Below, in pieces: positions 26,175 through 32,811 of a DNA stretch of 38,361 bases. The notes beneath the pieces were generated by a model. That model worked only from the letters and a program-made list of their open reading frames with translations. It had not been told where the DNA came from and did no database searches. Each line of letters opens with the position of its first letter. Position 1 is the first letter of the stretch. The stretch comes from Microcaldota archaeon (GTDB taxonomy: Archaea; Micrarchaeota; Micrarchaeia; Anstonellales; JAGGVH01): assembly GCA_021158105.1 (NCBI GenBank), contig JAGGVH010000042.1, positions 1 through 38,361 on the forward strand, read 5' to 3'. Both the position numbers and the translations under genes were made by a program.

Positions 26175-28667
26175 TTATTTTTTGATGTTATCCATAAACT
26201 CCTTATACAACTTAATATCTTCCTGCGTGACTTTGTTGGCTTTTGACAGTATTATATGGATTTCATCATCAAGGTTAATGTTTTTAATATTTCCTTTCAT
26301 TTTTAATGTTTGTATCCAATGCCCAATCTTTATCACTTCTGAATATGTACAACCTGCTAACCCCTTTATAAGATATTCGTCATCAACTCCAAACTGGTTT
26401 AATATCATCCTCCTAGAATTTGTGTTGGGTAACCCAACAAGGACAAAGATGTTAAACAGCCTGAGCATGTTTTTTGGTAATAACCATGGCGCCACACTGG
26501 TTGCAAATAACTTTTTATTCTTCATAATGTTTATAAACTTTTTAATAAGTTTTGGCGGAAGTTCTTCAATCTTCTCCACTAAGATTATCTCTTTTTGTCC
26601 TTTCCTTTTTGATAATGATTTAATACTTTCTAATGTAATGTCATCAGAACAATCTAAGACTGAAACGTTTAACCCTTGTTTTTTTGCAAAATATTTTACT
26701 ACCAACGATTTTCCATTGCCTGACGGTCCGAACAATAACAGGTTTTGTTTGTGGGCATATGCATCTTCAACGGCCATCAGAACCTTTTCCATGTTGATGA
26801 TTCCTTTCTTTGTCCCTTCAATTTCCTTTTCACCGGCTGATTTGAAGAATTTCCTTTCAAACATGCTCCTAAACATCTCATACTTTTTCAGTTCTGATGG
26901 TGTGACCGAAGGGGTCATATTTTTAATTACATTAATAAAGTCGCCTGTTGTGATGTTGATAATCTTATTTTTCTTTATTGCTTTTTTTGCAATCTTCCTG
27001 TTGACCTCTTCACAGACGACTTTAATGTCAGCACCTGTAAACCCTTCAGTTAATTCTGCTAGTTTATCATAATCAATGTTTCCTTTCCTAAGCTTTCTTG
27101 AAAGAATCTTAAATATTGCTTTTCTTCCTTCCTTGTCAGGAGGTGGCATGTATATTATCTTGTCAATCCTGCCGGGCCTCATCAGTGCAGGGTCTAACAC
27201 TTCTGGTTTGTTTGTTGCGCCCACTACTATAACTTTATCATTGGTTTTAAACCCGTCAAGTTCTTGCAATAATGAGGTTAACATCTGCGACCCAAACTCG
27301 CTCAACAGTTCACGTTTCTTGCCGATCGCGTCAATCTCGTCAAAGAATAGTATGCACGGCTGATTTTTACGTGCAACTTTAAACAGTCGTGTTATGTTTT
27401 TTGCACTGACACCGAATGCTGGCGACGTTAAACTGCTCGAACGGACATAGAAAAATCCATAATTGATTTCCTTTGACAGTGCAGTCATTATCAATGTTTT
27501 ACCTGTCCCCGGCGGGCCAAAAAGTAAAAGTCCACGTGTGGGTTTTATGCCATACGCTGCTACTAAATCCTTATGGATCAAAGGCAGGAGCACACTTTCT
27601 TTTAATTCGTTCTTTATACTGTCATAATTCCCAACATCGTTCAATGAATTAACTTCAGAGGTTGATGTTAACTCTTTCAGTCCAAACTGCATAAACTTCT
27701 TTTCCCTTTCTCTTAATACGACTTCTTCTTCTCTTGATATTTTTATCCCTAACGATTCCAAGATGAAAATTATTATGACGCTTAACACTGCCGACAACCA
27801 TACAAAGAAGTTACTTGTCCCAAGACTTAACATCTCCAAAGGTATGAGGAATATGAGCAGTGAACTTAACGTCTGTTCATACTTCATTCTGACATGACCC
27901 GGGATGTATGATATTAAGAACAGGGGCAACGTCCACAGGATTATTACTATTAAATAAGTATCATTGAACACAAGTTCTATGAAATTGTTTAACAATATCC
28001 CTCCTACATCATTTAATGAGTAGGATTCTATGAACATGTTGCTAAGTGAATTGATCGCAGATTGTAGCAGGTTAAAACTACTTTCCAGCATTGGTTTGTT
28101 GGTGTTAATCATTTCATAATTACCTGACAATGGTATTACTTCTGTAACATTTCCAAGAGATGACAACAACATTGTAACTGTTAGTATTATTATCATCACT
28201 GGGATAACACGTTTTGAACTCAAATAGAATGATGAAATGGTAAACAGTGGCAATATCAATAATACTCCGTATGATGTTAAGAAGGAGACTGAAACCAATA
28301 ATTGGATTATCGCTGCAACCCTCCAGTTCCTTTCAGAGTATTCGCTCTTGTTAACATAATCTTTTATAACGATTACTAATATTGCTGATGCAGATAACAT
28401 ATAAAACCATGCCAACCCCGGAGATTGATAACTTACTGCTGGGAGTGACAAAATCAATTCTAATACCATTGCAAGTTGTGGTATGTTATACCCTATGATT
28501 ATAACAAGGATGGTCAGTCCTATCAGTGCAGGCCACGAATAAAAAGGAAACAGAAGATTAAAAAATAAAAATGCCGTGCCTGCCAGCATACCATTCCATA
28601 ATCTTTTGTTTTTAAGTAGTGATATCGTGATCGCAATGAATTCATAATTCAACATCGATTCCTGCAT
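26175..28667 (-). CDS. membrane-anchored tandem AAA ATPase, second domain degenerate
   Basis: This 830-residue protein has an N-terminal membrane part with several (about eight to ten) hydrophobic segments in residues 1-310. A complete FtsH/Cdc48-type AAA domain follows: Walker A GPPGTGKT near 381, Walker B ILFFDEIDAI near 438, then GATNKPEVLDPALMRPGR. A second P-loop, GPSGNGKS, lies near 645. Its Walker B position reads IILVEKIEEL, without the DE pair, so hydrolysis there is doubtful. There is no M41 zinc-protease motif (HEXXH). It resembles a Cdc48-like unfoldase fused to a membrane anchor. ATG 28667 follows GTGATATTGGT. It lies between aIF5B and a geranylgeranyl reductase. Confidence 0.88.
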   Translation of the reverse strand: MQESMLNYEFIAITISLLKNKRLWNGMLAGTAFLFFNLLFPFYSWPALIGLTILVIIIGYNIPQLAMVLELILSLPAVSYQSPGLAWFYMLSASAILVIVIKDYVNKSEYSERNWRVAAIIQLLVSVSFLTSYGVLLILPLFTISSFYLSSKRVIPVMIIILTVTMLLSSLGNVTEVIPLSGNYEMINTNKPMLESSFNLLQSAINSLSNMFIESYSLNDVGGILLNNFIELVFNDTYLIVIILWTLPLFLISYIPGHVRMKYEQTLSSLLIFLIPLEMLSLGTSNFFVWLSAVLSVIIIFILESLGIKISREEEVVLREREKKFMQFGLKELTSTSEVNSLNDVGNYDSIKNELKESVLLPLIHKDLVAAYGIKPTRGLLLFGPPGTGKTLIMTALSKEINYGFFYVRSSSLTSPAFGVSAKNITRLFKVARKNQPCILFFDEIDAIGKKRELLSEFGSQMLTSLLQELDGFKTNDKVIVVGATNKPEVLDPALMRPGRIDKIIYMPPPDKEGRKAIFKILSRKLRKGNIDYDKLAELTEGFTGADIKVVCEEVNRKIAKKAIKKNKIINITTGDFINVIKNMTPSVTPSELKKYEMFRSMFERKFFKSAGEKEIEGTKKGIINMEKVLMAVEDAYAHKQNLLLFGPSGNGKSLVVKYFAKKQGLNVSVLDCSDDITLESIKSLSKRKGQKEIILVEKIEELPPKLIKKFINIMKNKKLFATSVAPWLLPKNMLRLFNIFVLVGLPNTNSRRMILNQFGVDDEYLIKGLAGCTYSEVIKIGHWIQTLKMKGNIKNINLDDEIHIILSKANKVTQEDIKLYKEFMDNIKK

Positions 28668-28722
28668 ACCAATATCACAAAATAAAATTTTTTAAATCCC
28701 ACTGTTTCACTGTATTCTCTTA

Positions 28723-30468
28723 TTATTCAAATTTTTGTTTGGTTTTACTGGTTATTATATGCAAAACTTCTTTTTCTTCATCACTCAATTCATCCCCAAA
28801 CTTTTTCATGAAACTGTCTGCCATTGGTTTGTTTATGTATGGGTATAGTTTCATATTTTCTGACAACTGTTTGCTGAATACTGTGTTGTCTATGGACATG
28901 GCAACTTTCATACCTTTTACTGCTTCATCAATTGATTCTTTGTTGGATTGTATATTTTTTATTTCGCCTAACAATTCACCGTTCTCAGAGATGAGTTTTA
29001 TGCCTTTCTTTATCTTACCAACTGTTACCTCCACACCTATTATGCACGGTTTGCTATCCCTGAACATGTGCCCGGGAAGGATTCGAATCTCAGCAGGCCA
29101 CGGCACTGATTTCATCATCTCTTCGATATCTTTTCTTTTTTCTGTGTCCCTCCATTCTATGTATTTGTCTATTAAGTCATAAATCACATTGCTTGTGATT
29201 ATTGGTATGTTGTTCTTTTTTGCAATCTCTTTTGCATCATCGTTTACCCTGACATTGAACCCTAATATTACTCCCAAATATTTGTTGTCTTCTTTTACCA
29301 CTTCAGTGTCTAATACGTCTGTCTTGTTGACAGTGCCAATCCTGACACTTCTAACAGGGATTTCTTTTTCTTTTAACATTTTGATTACTGCTTCAGCAGA
29401 TCCTAAGGCGTCAGTCTTTACTGTAATGCCTTTATTGTTAGAATCGAAAAGAATGTTTTTTATTTGTTCTGAGATATGTTCAATTAATGCGTCGTCATCA
29501 CCGCTTGCTACCATGACTGGTGACCCTGATACTGCATCTTCTAGGTTTGGTGCAAAGATCTTGACGCCTACTGCAGCATATACCTCATTTATATACTTAT
29601 ACTTGCCTTCGCCTTTTTCACCGGGCAGTCTGGGCTTCATAATCGCCCTGACCTTTGTTTTCTTTGGACCGTTGGTTGTTCCGAATATGATTTCATCACC
29701 CGTCTTTAACATTCCGTCGTATAAGATGATGTCAATAGTGGTCCCCAATCCTTTCTCTTCTTTCACCTCTAATATTGAACCCTTACCAGGGCCTTTGACT
29801 TCTATTTTTAGGTTGTCTTCTAAGAATTTCTGGGACAACCCTACTAAATACAATAATATTTCTGCAATGCCTTCGCCTGTCTTTGCACTTGCCGGGATTA
29901 TCATGATACTCTTTGTGAAATCGGTTATCCTGTCAAATCGTTCTGAATCAAAACCGTATTCTGCTAATGATCCTACTATTTCGTATAATTTATTGTCTAA
30001 TTCTTCTGTCATGTTGTATTTCATACTTTCAGTTATTGAGTATGTGTTGATACTTTTCCATCCTGGGAGTTTGTCAATCTTGTTTGCAACAACTATGAAT
30101 GGTGTTTTGTGTTCGCGCAATATCTTTATTGATTCAACAGTTTGTGGCTGGATACCTTGTGTGATGTCAATGACCAGTAATGCGATGTCTGCAATTGAAC
30201 CGCCCCTGTCCCGTAATGATGTGAATGCTTCATGACCGGGAGTGTCAATGAATAATAATCCGGGGATCTCCATCTTTATCTTGGTGTTTTTAATTATTGA
30301 TCTGCACACTTCTTTTACAGCACTGCTCCTGATTTCTGATGCGCCAACCTGCTGAGTTATCGCGCCGGGTTCTCGTGATGCAACTGCTGTGCCCCTTATT
30401 TTGTCTAACAATGTTGTCTTGCCATGGTCAACGTGGCCCAATACTGCAACTATTGGCTGGCGTATCAT
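28723..30468 (-). CDS. infB: translation initiation factor aIF5B (IF-2)
   Basis: This 581-residue GTPase promotes subunit joining at initiation. G-domain motifs are GHVDHGKTTLLDKIRGT near residue 11, AITQQVGA in switch I, FIDTPGHEAFTSLRDRG in switch II, and NKIDKLPGW. Domain II, the DALGSAEAVI domain III and the C-terminal tRNA-binding domain all follow. Length is normal for archaea. Many archaeal infB genes carry inteins; none is present here. ATG 30468 has AGGTGATTGA upstream. It follows the ACT-domain gene by 36 bases. Confidence 0.97.
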   Translation of the reverse strand: MIRQPIVAVLGHVDHGKTTLLDKIRGTAVASREPGAITQQVGASEIRSSAVKEVCRSIIKNTKIKMEIPGLLFIDTPGHEAFTSLRDRGGSIADIALLVIDITQGIQPQTVESIKILREHKTPFIVVANKIDKLPGWKSINTYSITESMKYNMTEELDNKLYEIVGSLAEYGFDSERFDRITDFTKSIMIIPASAKTGEGIAEILLYLVGLSQKFLEDNLKIEVKGPGKGSILEVKEEKGLGTTIDIILYDGMLKTGDEIIFGTTNGPKKTKVRAIMKPRLPGEKGEGKYKYINEVYAAVGVKIFAPNLEDAVSGSPVMVASGDDDALIEHISEQIKNILFDSNNKGITVKTDALGSAEAVIKMLKEKEIPVRSVRIGTVNKTDVLDTEVVKEDNKYLGVILGFNVRVNDDAKEIAKKNNIPIITSNVIYDLIDKYIEWRDTEKRKDIEEMMKSVPWPAEIRILPGHMFRDSKPCIIGVEVTVGKIKKGIKLISENGELLGEIKNIQSNKESIDEAVKGMKVAMSIDNTVFSKQLSENMKLYPYINKPMADSFMKKFGDELSDEEKEVLHIITSKTKQKFE

Positions 30469-30504
30469 TCAATCACCTTTTGGTTTTATATAAAAAATAA
30501 AAAA

Positions 30505-30906
30505 TTAGATAATGTTTTCTTTGCCGATCGCTTCAATTATAGTGTCTTTGGTTTCTGGCTTTTCAGGAACAAGTGCAAGTTCAACATAACCGTTAGAGTG
30601 GTTTAACAAGTAAACAGCTTCTAAATTTGCACCTGCACGGGCTACACGTTTTGTAATCTTGCCAAGTTCACCCGGCCTGTCCATAATCTTTACAACGATG
30701 ACATCATTGGTTTTAGTCTGAAAACCTTGTTTTTTTAGAAAGTTCTCTGTTGAAGTAGGGTCACTGGTCACAATCTTTATTATGCCCTTGTCACCTACCC
30801 CGTGGGCTGAGATGCCATATAGATTTATCCCAGTATTCCCAAGGGATTCGCAAACCTTTGCTAACACACCAACCTCGTTTGGTGTGATTACAGTTATCTC
30901 TTTCAT
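30505..30906 (-). CDS. tandem ACT-domain regulatory protein
   Basis: This 133-residue protein consists of two ACT domains. The first begins KEITVITPNEVGVLAKVCES and contains INLYGISAHGVGDKGIIKIVT; the second begins VIVVKIMDRPGELGKITKRVARAGANLEAVYLL. ACT domains bind small ligands, usually amino acids, at dimer interfaces. The stand-alone form is known in archaea and bacteria, with variable ligands. ATG 30906 follows GGAGGTGGTAAC; the longer frame to 30954 runs into the tRNA-Ser 3' end and is rejected. It is first in a probable transcript with infB. Confidence 0.9.
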   Translation of the reverse strand: MKEITVITPNEVGVLAKVCESLGNTGINLYGISAHGVGDKGIIKIVTSDPTSTENFLKKQGFQTKTNDVIVVKIMDRPGELGKITKRVARAGANLEAVYLLNHSNGYVELALVPEKPETKDTIIEAIGKENII

Positions 30907-30933
30907 GTTACCACCTCCAGTGGTTTGTGGATA

Positions 30934-31147
30934 CGTCGGGGGAGGGATACTCAAAAAATCCCTTTTTCTTTTAAAAGAAAAAGGTCTTTCTTTGGGATTG
31001 AAAGACCCTTTTTCTTAGTGGAGGTTCTTTAGGATGTCCGAAGGACACCGAAAGAAAGTCCAAGGAAAGGGATTTCATTTGAACCCTCGAATGCTTACGC
31101 AAACTGGATTAGCAGTCCAGCGCCCTACCAGGCTAGGCGACCCCGAC
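30934..31147 (-). tRNA. tRNA-Ser(GCT) interrupted by a T-loop intron
   Basis: On the minus strand the 5' exon runs 31147-31077: acceptor GTCGGGG, D-arm with CTAGCCTGGTAG, anticodon stem CTGGA/TCCAG with GCT at 31113-31111, long variable arm TTTGCGTAAGCATTC, and T-arm GAGGG TTCAAAT. The sequence then breaks off for 130 nt. It resumes at 30946 with CCCTC, then CCCCGAC, and discriminator G at 30934. The joined product is 84 nt with full acceptor and T-stem pairing, a normal type II Ser tRNA. CCA is not encoded. Exact junctions can slide a few bases around the repeated AT. Confidence 0.88.
30947..31076 (-). other. 130-nt intron in the T-loop of tRNA-Ser
   Basis: The intron splits the T-loop at its 3' side. 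Its ends form a stem, AAATCCCTTT at the 5' end with AAAGGGATTT at the 3' end. Exon CAAA can pair with intron TTTG next to it, giving a relaxed bulge-helix-bulge. The inside is rich in AAAGAAAG and CTTTCTTT, forming strong hairpins (for example GGTCTTTC...GAAAGACC). No open reading frame for an endonuclease is visible. Confidence 0.82.
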
Positions 31148-31296
31148 GTCAGTCCCCCACATGTAGATTATTGTTTGAAAAGATTTTTAAACTCTTATTA
31201 AGCTTTTTGGTATGTTGCCACAGGCTACAAATATATTTTTAAACACTATATACTATAATTGGTGATGTGTTTGAGTTACGGGCCCGTAGCTCAGCT

Positions 31297-31338
31297 AGCC
31301 TTGGACTGAAGTCCAAGATTTTCAGACAAGGCCTGAAA
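31297..31338 (+). other. tRNA-Lys intron 1, 42 nt, in the D-loop
   Basis: The bulge-helix-bulge is clear. The central helix is TCAG (31291-31294) with CTGA (31333-31336). One bulge is CTA (31295-31297) and the other AAT (31337-31339). The inner stem is GCCTTG (31298-31303) with CAAGGC (31327-31332), enclosing a CTTGGAC/GTCCAAG hairpin. Cutting each bulge after its second base gives the D-loop AGCTTGGTA, a normal form. Confidence 0.85.
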
Positions 31339-31359
31339 TGGTAGAGCGGTTGGCTCTTA

Positions 31360-31532
31360 TGAATCCCTTTCTTTCTGTAGAAAGAAAGGTCTTCACCCCA
31401 AAGAAAGACAGTTTGTGAATGTTCACGAAAAAGAACATTTTGTGAATGTTCACGAAAAAGAATATTTTGTGAATGTTTTTTAATCCAAAGAAAATAAGTT
31501 TCTTTGGGGTAATGTATAGGGATTCAAGAGCA
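31360..31532 (+). other. tRNA-Lys intron 2, 173 nt, at canonical position 37/38
   Basis: The intron follows A37 (31359) and ends before A38 (31533). The inner stem GAATCCCT (31361-31368) pairs with AGGGATTC (31518-31525). The exon CTCTT, holding the anticodon, pairs with AAGAG (31526-31530), making the helix of a bulge-helix-bulge. Inside are a CTTTCTTTCTG/AGAAAGAAAG hairpin and a 27-nt tandem repeat. Confidence 0.85.
31412..31477 (+). repeat. 27-nt tandem repeat inside tRNA-Lys intron 2
   Basis: Units start at 31412, 31439 and 31466, a constant 27-nt period, with about 2.4 copies. Each unit holds TTTGTGAATGTTCACG followed by AAAAAGAA and a variable CAT or TAT. GTGAA and TTCAC inside each unit can form a small hairpin. 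The copies differ at only one position, so the expansion is recent or under conversion. Confidence 0.85.
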
Positions 31533-31551
31533 ACCAATAGGTCTAGGGTTC

Positions 31552-31611
31552 TGTCCTTTTCTTTCTTTGAAAGAAAGAAAACGACACCGAAAAGAAAGAA
31601 AGGATGCCTAA
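31552..31611 (+). other. tRNA-Lys intron 3, 60 nt, in the T-loop
   Basis: The intron splits TTC from AAAT in the T-loop. It contains the perfect hairpin TTTTCTTTCTTT / AAAGAAAGAAAA, then GACACCGAAAAGAAAG and AAAGGATGCC. The bulge-helix-bulge is weak: GTCC near the 5' end can pair with GGAT near the 3' end, and AGG with CCT. The junction choice is set by restoring the T-arm. Confidence 0.78.
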
Positions 31612-31660
31612 AAATCCCTACGGGCCCGTTTTATTAACTAATTTTGGTTATTTAATTTTT

Positions 31661-31946
31661 AGGAGGAGATCAAAAGTCCAAATGAATCGTTCAGATTCAT
31701 GTGTGCATTGAACGTTAGTTCAATAGCATGTTCCCCCGCGGTTCCGCATTATTATCCCATACATTCAGGGGGGATCAGGAATCCAAATGAATCAGGGATT
31801 CATTGGTCCTGTGAACGTTACGACGTTCACATGGAACGTAGAACTGAGGGGGATGTTCCCCCGCGGTTCCGTATTATTATTCTACAAATTCAGGGGGATC
31901 AGGAGTAACGTAGAACTGAGGGGGATGTTCCCCCGCGGTTCCGAGT
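31661..31946 (+). repeat. GC-rich hairpin repeat array (possible structured RNA)
   Basis: This gene-free stretch between tRNA-Lys and the CBS gene is built of repeated blocks. TGTTCCCCCGCGGTTCCG occurs at 31729-31746, 31854-31871 and 31926-31943. ATTATTAT..., then CAGGGGGATCAGGA, occurs at 31748-31780 and 31873-31904. AACGTAGAACTGAGGGGG occurs at 31835-31852 and 31907-31924. Two hairpin types are kept with changed sequence: ATGAATC/GATTCAT (31682-31700; 31786-31804) and ATTGAAC/GTTCAAT (31707-31724) against GTGAACGT/ACGTTCAC (31811-31830). GGGGGA-TGT-TCCCCC hairpins lie at 31848-31862 and 31920-31934. No coding signal is seen. Confidence 0.75.
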
Positions 31947-31955
31947 TCCGCAACC

Positions 31956-31963
31956 TTTAAAAA
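31956..31963 (+). promoter_or_regulatory. TATA-like box for the CBS gene
   Basis: TTTAAAAA lies 23-30 nt before ATG 31986, and no ribosome site precedes the ATG. This fits a leaderless transcript starting at or next to the start codon. Confidence 0.5.
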
Positions 31964-31985
31964 CTATGAAGATAAAATAATAACC

Positions 31986-32459
31986 ATGGAAACAGAGATT
32001 CGAGTAGGAGATTGCATGCGAAAAGGCGTGATTGCGCTCAAATCAACTAATAGTGTTTATGATGCTGCCAGACTCATGAGTGATTCTGAGGTTGGCAGTG
32101 TTATTGTGATTAAAGATAATAAAGCAGTCGGTATTGTGACTGAGAGAGACCTTGTAAGAAAAGTCATTGCAAAGAAGAAGAATCCTATCAAGACCAAGCT
32201 TAACAAGATTATGAGCCACCCATTAAGGGTTATAAAGATTGACGCACCAATCAGGGATGCAGCGATTGCAATGAGAAAGTATAATATTAAGAAGTTACCA
32301 GTCATGGTCAAGAAGAAGATAATAGGTATGATTACTGAGACAGACGTATTGAGAGCATATCCTTCACTGGTTGACCTTTTGATTGAAGAGGAAATCATAA
32401 AACGGTATAATCCAAACCTTGCAGATCTCTCACAGTATAATGCTGAAATTAAAAAATAA
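31986..32459 (+). CDS. paired CBS-domain protein
   Basis: This 157-residue protein consists of two CBS domains (a Bateman module). Domain 1 has VGDCMRKGVIALKSTNSVYDAARLMSD...VGIVTERDLVRKVI; domain 2 has LNKIMSHPLRVIKIDAPIRDAAIAMRKYNIKKLPVM...GMITETDVLRAYPSL. CBS pairs bind adenosine nucleotides such as AMP, ATP or SAM and act as sensors. No effector domain is fused. The mRNA looks leaderless (TATA-like box 23-30 nt upstream). It lies between the hairpin repeat array and a GC-rich intergenic segment. Confidence 0.92.
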   Translation: METEIRVGDCMRKGVIALKSTNSVYDAARLMSDSEVGSVIVIKDNKAVGIVTERDLVRKVIAKKKNPIKTKLNKIMSHPLRVIKIDAPIRDAAIAMRKYNIKKLPVMVKKKIIGMITETDVLRAYPSLVDLLIEEEIIKRYNPNLADLSQYNAEIKK

Positions 32460-32461
32460 AT

Positions 32462-32534
32462 GCTCATGCTGTGCACGGATGGCGGCCCGAGTTTGTGCTA
32501 TGAAGGTGCAGTCAACAGTGCACGGCTCATCCTA
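32462..32534 (+). ncRNA. GC-rich intergenic segment, candidate structured RNA
   Basis: About 73 nt between the CBS and DUF167 genes are clearly GC-richer than the AT-rich surroundings. GTGCACGG occurs twice (near 32471 and 32518). GTGCA (32505-32509) can pair with TGCAC (32519-32523), and GCAC (near 32473) with GTGC (near 32495). GGATG and CATCC lie at its two sides. This is the profile of a small structured RNA in an AT-rich archaeon. I could not fit it to a box C/D or H/ACA guide with certainty. Strand is a guess. Confidence 0.4.
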
Positions 32535-32563
32535 CTCTTTTTCTGTTTCCTAGAGGTATAAGT

Positions 32564-32773
32564 ATGAAACTCTGGGTCAAAGTGTTTCCAAAGTCAAGAG
32601 AAGATAAAGTTATTGTAAAAGATAATATAATCGAGGTTAGAGTTAAAGAGCCTGCTGACAAGAACAAGGCGAACATTGCAGTGGTTAAACTGCTTAAGAA
32701 ACACTTTGGTGCAGACGTGAGGTTGGTTAGCGGTGCGACCTCACGAAGAAAACTTGTTGAAGTGATGTACTAA
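32564..32773 (+). CDS. DUF167 (YggU-like) protein
   Basis: This 69-residue protein matches the DUF167 family: VKVFPKSREDKV, a core EVRVKEPADKNKANIAVVKL, and VRLVSGATSRRKLVEV. Members are small alpha-beta proteins of unknown function, often single domain. Length is slightly short of the usual 80-100. The ATG is preceded by AGAGGTATAAGT. The next gene, dnaG, begins 38 bases downstream and is probably in the same transcript. Confidence 0.9.
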   Translation: MKLWVKVFPKSREDKVIVKDNIIEVRVKEPADKNKANIAVVKLLKKHFGADVRLVSGATSRRKLVEVMY

Positions 32774-32811
32774 AGTACAATGAAATTATTAGAAAACAAA
32801 GAGGTGATGTT

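Larger units (their letters stand above)
31280..31628 (+). tRNA. tRNA-Lys(CTT) interrupted by three introns
   Basis: Four exons make one tRNA: 31280-31296 (GGGCCCGTA, GCTC, AGCT), 31339-31359 (TGGTAGAGC, GGTTGG, CTCTTA), 31533-31551 (ACCAATAGGTC, TAGGGTTC) and 31612-31628 (AAATCCCTA, CGGGCCCG). Joined they give 74 nt with all four stems paired: acceptor GGGCCCG/CGGGCCC, GCTC/GAGC, GTTGG/CCAAT with one G-T, and TAGGG/CCCTA. The anticodon CTT is at 31356-31358, and the whole matches archaeal tRNA-Lys. The discriminator is G31628 and CCA is not encoded. A TATA-like ACTATATACT lies about 25-35 nt upstream. Confidence 0.92.

Noticed and set aside
26056-27072. 338-codon plus-strand frame
   Set aside because: It is antisense to the tandem AAA protein, is full of Phe/Ser/Leu runs and shows no domain; it mirrors the codon structure of the real gene.
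29189-30235. 348-codon plus-strand frame
   Set aside because: It lies wholly antisense to aIF5B, whose motifs are unmistakable, and has no start signal.
19648-30468. Inteins in RadA or aIF5B
   Set aside because: Both are common archaeal intein sites, but lengths (308 and 581 residues) and unbroken motifs show no insertion.
31412-31477. CRISPR-like array
   Set aside because: The 27-nt units are directly adjacent with no spacers and lie within a tRNA intron; no cas genes are present.
31322-31537. 71-codon minus frame in the tRNA-Lys region
   Set aside because: It covers a tRNA exon and introns; its repeated NIHK-type segments simply reflect the 27-nt repeat. No homing endonuclease motif (LAGLIDADG, HNH) appears.
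31699-31908. 69-codon plus frame in the hairpin array
   Set aside because: It follows the palindromic repeats, has no ribosome site and breaks with the repeat structure; better explained as non-coding.
31661-31946. RNase P RNA or 7S RNA
   Set aside because: I looked for the conserved GAGGAAAGTCC-type and ACAGAA-type segments of RNase P RNA and for the SRP core GGAA/AGCA; neither is present in the right context.
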